NCBI RefSeq assembly: GCF_905404315.1
Contig: NC_066279.1
Coordinates: 8,506,501-8,570,500 of the forward strand
From: Leptidea sinapis
Lineage: Eukaryota; Arthropoda; Insecta; Lepidoptera; Pieridae
Reading direction: 5' to 3'
DNA length: 64,000 nt
The position numbers and the translations under genes are program-made. The notes below the pieces were generated by a model, which saw only the letters and a list, made by a program, of their open reading frames with translations, ran no database searches and was not told the origin of the DNA. Of this stretch, positions 58,796-64,000 are shown one piece after another. Position 1 is the stretch's first letter; every line of letters starts with the position of its first letter.

Positions 58796-59530
58796 CAGAT
58801 TCAAACATTTCCCATAGAGTTTCATTCAAAATGATACCATTGTTTTACCAAAGTACCAAATGAGACCATTGCATTTGCTTAACTAGGAATGCATACTCGG
58901 GCAGTAGACATGCGAGGGATAAGCCAATCGTCACTAGTAGAATTCTCAAAAATCAAAATATGCAAAAATATGCCTGTATCCGTTTTCTGTTTTTGTAGGT
59001 GTCTATTACTGAACGACTACATAACCTAATTCTCTGTTACAGCATCGTAAATCCTACACGTCTTCCTAACTCATATTAATGCGAAGTTTTTTTTTTATGT
59101 TTGTTACGCTGTCACACCTTTATAAGTTAGCCGTACATCATGCAGTTTTGCACACGCGTTGGGGGTTTCCATAAATTATATCACGCGTGCAGGGGGGCTA
59201 GTAAAGTGAAGTTGACTTAATGATTTTAAAGACTTAAAGATTTTATAATCTAAAATACTACAACTCGAATGTTACAAGTAAACCAAAAAACAAAAGAATA
59301 TCACTTACTAGTTCTTCTTTTATGAGGCTTATGAAGGCTTTAGTCATTGGCGAATGCATTTGTTGCTGAATAATAAATTGTTGTTTTAATGTAATTAAAC
59401 TTATAAAATTTAAATTAAAAATAAATGTAAGAAGGACCAGGAAGACGGGGGAGGGGTCAAAAAAACATAAAATTTGTATGTCGTAATTAATGGATGGACC
59501 GGATGATTATCGTGGACCAAATTTCGTACG
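58796..59530. other. no gene seen
   Basis: AT-rich spacer. Confidence 0.3.
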
Positions 59531-59534
59531 AACG

Positions 59535-59715
59535 TTTGGATTCTCCAGGAACTGAATATTGAACAACGTTTATCTTCCATAGTGCATTCCCGCATACTCG
59601 CCTTCTTTGGACACGTATCGCGACGAAGCAGCTATTTCATACAACGAAAGGGTAAAGTAGAAGGCATTAGACTGCGTGGAAGGTCACCCATGCGATGGAC
59701 CGATCAGATCAAGAA
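59535..59715 (+). pseudogene. RTE-clade LINE C-terminus, interrupted by a LINE insertion
   Basis: Reads WILQELNIEQRLSSIVHSRI, LAFFGHVSRRSS and GKVEGIRLRGRSPMRWTDQI in one frame, a relative of the copy at 2560-3080. At about 59716 the match stops abruptly at the poly-A/T end of a minus-strand family J LINE, so the RTE piece was probably the target of that insertion. Confidence 0.7.
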
Positions 59716-60250
59716 TTTTTTATGAAACATCAGGACCATCGAGCGTACGGGTCACCTGGTGTTAAGTGATCACCGCCGCCCACATTCTCTTGAAATACCA
59801 GAGGAATCACAGGAGCGTTGACGGCCTTTAAGGAAGGTGTACGCATTTTTTTGAAGGGTACCTTAAGGGTAGTCGTATCCTCCCGGAAACACCGCACGAG
59901 GAAGCTCCTTCCACAGCTTTGTAGTACATGGAAGAAAGCTCCTTGAAAACCGCATTGTGAAGGGTCACCACACATCCACATAGTGGGGATGATATCCTAA
60001 TTTGTTGCGTGTCGTGCGATGGTGGAATTCGGCAGCAGGAATCAAGTTAAACAGCCCTTCGGAACACTCCCCATGATAAATGTGGTAGAAGACACATAAT
60101 AAAGCGACGTCTCTACGCAACGCCAAGTGATCCAGCCGTTCACAGAGCACTGAGTCCCGACAATTTGAGCTGCTCTGCGTTGCACGCGGTCAGATGTGCC
60201 GTCAAAAAACCAGGCCGTTAAATTGTTAGAAATGAAGTCGATTGGCATTC
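59716..60250 (-). pseudogene. jockey/CR1-like LINE C-terminal region (family J), frameshifted
   Basis: On the minus strand: DRVQRRAAQIVG (about 60190), then a shifted LCERLDHLALRRDVALLCVF, GECSEGLFNLIPAAEFHHRT and KLGYHPHYVDVW. The 3' UTR ends CATAAAAAA at 59716. At least one frameshift lies near 60145, and more follow after 59965. It is the C-terminal part of ORF2 after the RT domain. Likely inserted into the RTE fragment at 59535. Confidence 0.75.
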
Positions 60251-60565
60251 TACCGTTTTATTATAATATAGTGAAAATGTAATTTCACGGCTTTGACAAT
60301 ATACCCACAACATATATAAAGTCAATCTCCCTATGTTTATTTATAAGGAATTCCGCCCTTGAGCAGTAAACCGAGACATAGAAGACAAATTGCCCTTGGT
60401 TTGTAGAGACAATGTATTACACACTGGCCATGTGATTGTGTACTACCCACAATATTATACAACTGTGCATTCAATGATTCATCAGGAATTTGTTTATGAA
60501 ATCGGAATGCCTATGATCTCATATCATCAGGTGAAAGTTAAATAACAAATTTAGTCCATATAATT
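60251..60565. other. no gene seen
   Basis: AT-rich spacer. Confidence 0.3.
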
Positions 60566-60566
60566 T

Positions 60567-60850
60567 CTGTTTTATTTGTGTAATTATAGGTTTATCACTT
60601 TAAAAACAAACAAATTGTTTAGATTTACAAGAGCGATATCTCAAGTCAATTTCCTAATATGCAAATATTGGGGTTAAGCAGGTTATCAACTGTAAAGTAG
60701 ATCCTGTAGAAGAAGCCACAATCTGAAAGAAAACAAGACATACAAGATTTATTAACGATACGTCACTCGAACGGTTGGCTCAGTGGGAAAGAGCGCTCGC
60801 ACGGAACGCGAGGGTTGCGTTCATATTTTGTTTTCAAATTTTATTATGTA
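60567..60850 (+). repeat. tRNA-like repeat (family T), B box deleted
   Basis: The body (ACAAATTGTTTAGATTTACA, GCAAATATTGGGGTTAAGCA, GTAAAGTAGATCCTGTAGAA) precedes a tRNA-like part with GGCTCAGTGGGAAAGAGC and anticodon arm CTCGC-ACGGAAC-GCGAG. The T arm/B box is then lost (GGGTTGCGTTCA), followed by the TTTTGTTTTCAAATTTTATT tail. Confidence 0.65.
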
Positions 60851-60957
60851 ATGATTTTTTTATATATTATAAAGATATTAATATTACATCACTTCAAACA
60901 AAATGTTTTTTAATTGTAATAGAACTCATGGTCACACTCACAGTCACACTGTTAGAA

Positions 60958-61012
60958 CTTTGACATTCAAAATTGTCATTTTGTGACCTAAATGAATAAA
61001 TAATATTTGATT
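60958..61012 (+). mobile_element. LINE-D-like 3' tail, short
   Basis: TTTGACATTCAAAATTGTCA, TTTTGTGACCTAAATGAATA and a terminal TTTGATTTATT resemble the last 50 bp of LINE-D (26330-26390). Confidence 0.35.
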
Positions 61013-61014
61013 TA

Positions 61015-62755
61015 TTATAATTTATGGAGTAATCCTTACGCATCTCAATTTTAATATCAAAAGTATCAATCATTCGGTAGTACGATAACGGATGATATAA
61101 CGAAATAAAATGAATATTTAGCACGCGGCCAAGAAACGAAAGGTCATGGGAATAGTGATGCCTAACCAGCCACAAATATCATCACTGTATGACAATAACG
61201 TTTTAATTGCCTCATACAGTCTTAAGATTATCAGAAGAGGCCGTGTGCGGCGTGACGATGTACACACGAGTATGTATGAAATTAGGGGTATTTGCCATAA
61301 CGAAATATAACTGCTGGCTCGGATTCATCGTACATGGTGCATATTGTTTAGTTCTCATTTCATGCAGAGTTTATTAAACGGTTCGTGCTTTAAGCTTTGC
61401 AAATGAAGCAATAACAAGTTATACATAAGTCACGCCAGATAATATTGTAAGGAATTATAAATATAAGAACACGGGTGGATCTCGGCAAGATGATAATTTA
61501 TTACAGTACGTGACGTTACCCAAATACACGGGATACTTATTATCGGGTTACCTTTAAACAAATTTAAACAAATATCTCGTTGACGTATTATTGTCGAGTT
61601 ATTTCAAAATACCTTCTTATTTATCTATTCTTTAGTGAATAGCGGCGGTCAACACATGCAAAGAAAATAACTAGTTACAAAATAACTACCAGTTGAAATA
61701 AACTTTGTTTATTTTATTTTATTACAAATCATATTTTTTATTACAGTACAACTAACCAAATTATTAAATTATTAAAAAGTTAAATAAAAATTTACTTTAA
61801 TAATTAAAATTTTGTACATATATTTCTTATACACATCATTTACCTAAAACAAAGGATGTTAATCAAATAGGGGGCACTTTAGGAACATATTGGTATTAGA
61901 TCTAGTTTGGTGTGTTGGTAGGTGGGAACGTAGCCCATATATTTTACCCATAGTCCTTTGGTAATGGCATGTTTTTAATGTATTTGCTCCCACGCGCATT
62001 TAATCATCGAAAGTATTTTAACTAACATTGAAAAACTAAGGCAGGCACTTACAATCGCCTATTCTCAAAACCTTTCGAATAGTACGTTTTTGTCCCATTG
62101 GGTTACAAAATGATTTAACATTCCTTCCTATCCAATCATTTACATAAATTGCAAGTAGAAAACAAACGCATATTTTTCCCCAGTGACCGCAACATTGTAA
62201 TTTCTTTTATTGTCCCTATGATAATAAGCTTACGCAACATTTGTTCCATAAAAGATAGCTATTACGGTAAAATAAACAATATGTTGTTAGCATTATATCA
62301 TGAGGGGTCAAACAGCCTTAGATGCCGGCTGATAAATGTTCATCTTCAATGTTATATAACACTACGATGCGCATGAGAACCTTTGTGATGAAATAAGGAC
62401 GATTAATGTCAGCCACGAATGTTCTCTAAACAAATACGAAACAATAGAATATGTTGGACGATTGTACCGTACGGAGTATGGACGTTGTGTAGTACGACGG
62501 TTATATAACTTCTAATTATTCTGATGGTAATAACTACAGGCATATGTTTTTGACAGCGTTCAATTATTAAAAGTATAATGATGACAACTCACTATTGAGT
62601 ACTTCTATTTAAGATGCGTTCTTCGCCAACTATGCATTTTTTTTGTTGCGATCGATATACTAGTGTGTAATATGTTCGCTTTTCAGGTACCTAAAATAAG
62701 TCTTATGCCGTTAAGCCCTAGTAGAATTATTATTACCTACATTTTTTGAAGTTAT
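61015..62755. other. no gene seen
   Basis: AT-rich; short chance frames on both strands. Confidence 0.3.
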
Positions 62756-62759
62756 ACTT

Positions 62760-62912
62760 CTTTTAGCGCTGTTCTGTTTGACTTCTTTAGGGAAAAATTA
62801 TCAGAGTCAACTTTTACGATGCACGCGTTATGCACCGTCACGCAAATGCGACACCCCGACGTTAGTTGGTCAACTTGACCATTAGCATCATACTTCAGCT
62901 ACCTTAAGGCTT
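62760..62912 (+). repeat. interspersed repeat, family E
   Basis: Second copy of the block at 25575-25720: ATGCACCGTCACGCAAATGC, GACGTTAGTTGGTCAACTTG and CATCATACTTCAGCTACC. No coding. Confidence 0.45.
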
Positions 62913-62914
62913 TC

Positions 62915-63498
62915 TTTTAACTCTATATATGTTTTATTAACTTTATATATGTAGTATAAGTTTTCAAATAGAAAAAAAAACATTTCTAATTGTATAAAAA
63001 TAATTCAATGATATTTAAAATAAACGTTATTTTAATAAATTATCCGGTATTATAATATTTTCATTGGTTGTATATAATGTAATATATTTTAATTACAATA
63101 TTGTTCTTTAGATATTAATAAATAGCACGAGAAATATCTTTTTTAATGATTTTTCCTTTGTTACGTTAAATAAGTATAACTTCCGGCGTCCATACACATG
63201 GTTATTTAATTAAAAACGAACAGGTTGTTATTGTACTGAGGAATTACCCAATTAAGAGGGCTAACCATAAGGTCTGTATTTCATCTGAAAGAGAAAAGAG
63301 AGATATTCAAGCTTAAGTGAAATTAATTTAGCTTGGACCAGCGTGGGTCATTATTGGCGGTGATAGATTCAGCCTCGAACTCTAATTAATTGAAACTCTC
63401 GAGTTGTGGAAGACGTCTTGAACAAATAAACCAAAATTTATTTATAATGAATCATTCTAATGGATTGCTAATTGGTTAAAGCGCTGGGGCGTGGGTTA
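62915..63498. other. no gene seen
   Basis: AT-rich spacer. Confidence 0.3.
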
Positions 63499-63499
63499 A

Positions 63500-63537
63500 A
63501 ATAATAATAATATCGACACACTATACACAAATTATAT
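63500..63537 (-). mobile_element. SINE family S tail fragment
   Basis: AATAATAATAATATCGACAC then ACTATACACAAATTAT matches the tail of the minus-strand SINE at 10736. It stops at the 3' end of the LINE at 63538, so the LINE probably inserted into this SINE. Confidence 0.45.
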
Positions 63538-64000
63538 TTTTTTTATGAAACAGGAGGACAAACGAGCGTACGGTGTAAAGTGATCACCGCCGTCCACATT
63601 CTCTTACAACACCAAAGGAATCACAAGAGTGTTGCCGGCCTTTAAGGAAGGTGTACGCGCTTTTTTTGAAGGTACCCATGTGGTATCGTCCCGGAAACAC
63701 TGCACAAGGAAGCTCATTCAACAGCTTTGTAGTACGTGGAAGAAAGCTCCTTGTAAACCGCACTGTGGAGGACTGCCACACATCCAGATGGTGGGGATGA
63801 TATCCTAACTTGTGGCGTGTAGTGCGACGGTGGAATTCGGCGGCAGGAATCAGGTTAAACAGCTCTTCGGAACACTCCCCGTGATAAATGCGGTAGGAGA
63901 CACACAATGAAGCGACGTCTCTACGCAACGCCAAGCGATCCAGCCGTTCACAGAGTACTGGGTCCCCGACAATTCGAGCTGCTCTGCGTTGCACGCAGTC
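63538..64000 (-). CDS. jockey/CR1-like LINE ORF2 C-terminus, open to the window edge
   Basis: The frame from the right edge to the stop at 63584 is uninterrupted for about 138 codons: QRRAARIVGDPVLCERLDRL, ALRRDVASLCVSYRIYHGEC, LFNLIPAAEFHRRTTRHKLG, VRFTRSFLPRTTKLLNELPC and FKKSAYTFLKGRQ. This is the conserved region after the reverse transcriptase in these LINEs. The 3' UTR ends CATAAAAAAAATA at 63538. The 5' part, including the RT, lies beyond the window, so completeness is unknown. It is the best-preserved LINE frame here and a candidate for a young copy. Confidence 0.75.

Noticed and set aside
59730..59981. 83-codon minus-strand frame
   Set aside because: It is an alternative frame over the family J LINE 3' region; the LINE protein motifs lie in other frames.

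Overview
The window looks like AT-rich (about two thirds A+T) intergenic or intronic DNA from a moth or butterfly. I infer Lepidoptera from the repeats: Helitron-like elements with TC...CTAG ends, RTE-clade and jockey/CR1-like LINE remnants, tRNA-derived SINEs ending in ATT-type repeats, and LINE 3' ends of the TTGAATTTGAAT and TTTGATTTGAT types. These calls come from memory of the families; no database was searched. No long open reading frame and no recognisable host gene is visible. Almost every protein-like stretch is a decayed transposon piece.

Layout. 0-5 kb holds a Helitron-like end, a broken Helitron Pif1-type helicase, an RTE LINE C-terminus followed by ten copies of an 82-bp repeat, and at 4.76-5.01 kb the best host-promoter candidate (GC-rich patch, two TATCGATA sites, a possible first exon with a splice donor). 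5.5-6.8 kb is a 60-bp tandem array running into a LINE 3' end. 9.6-15.5 kb is dense in SINEs, tRNA-like repeats, MITE/hairpin elements and Helitron-like elements. 15.5-24 kb is sparser, with LINE ends and a SINE carrying a nested fragment. 24-33 kb has a TA-flanked MITE, an RTE remnant and three long copies of one LINE-like family that share a conserved small open frame. 33-47 kb is mostly unannotated AT-rich DNA with perfect hairpins at 41.5 and 44.9 kb, a tandem pair of the 266-bp tRNA-like repeat and tRNA-like relics. 47-64 kb carries a LINE RNase H domain, more RTE and jockey/CR1-like pieces, Helitron-like elements, a 1.3-kb foldback element with arms of about 0.52 kb, a second hairpin element, and a LINE whose frame is open to the right edge.

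The window is best read as a record of nested transposition. The most interesting items are the tRNA-like 266-bp repeat, whose anticodon-arm stem changes in a compensatory way between copies; the foldback element; the perfect hairpins; the recurrent small open frame in the LINE-D family; and the DRE-type promoter candidate. I found no operon-like or multi-gene system and do not claim one.
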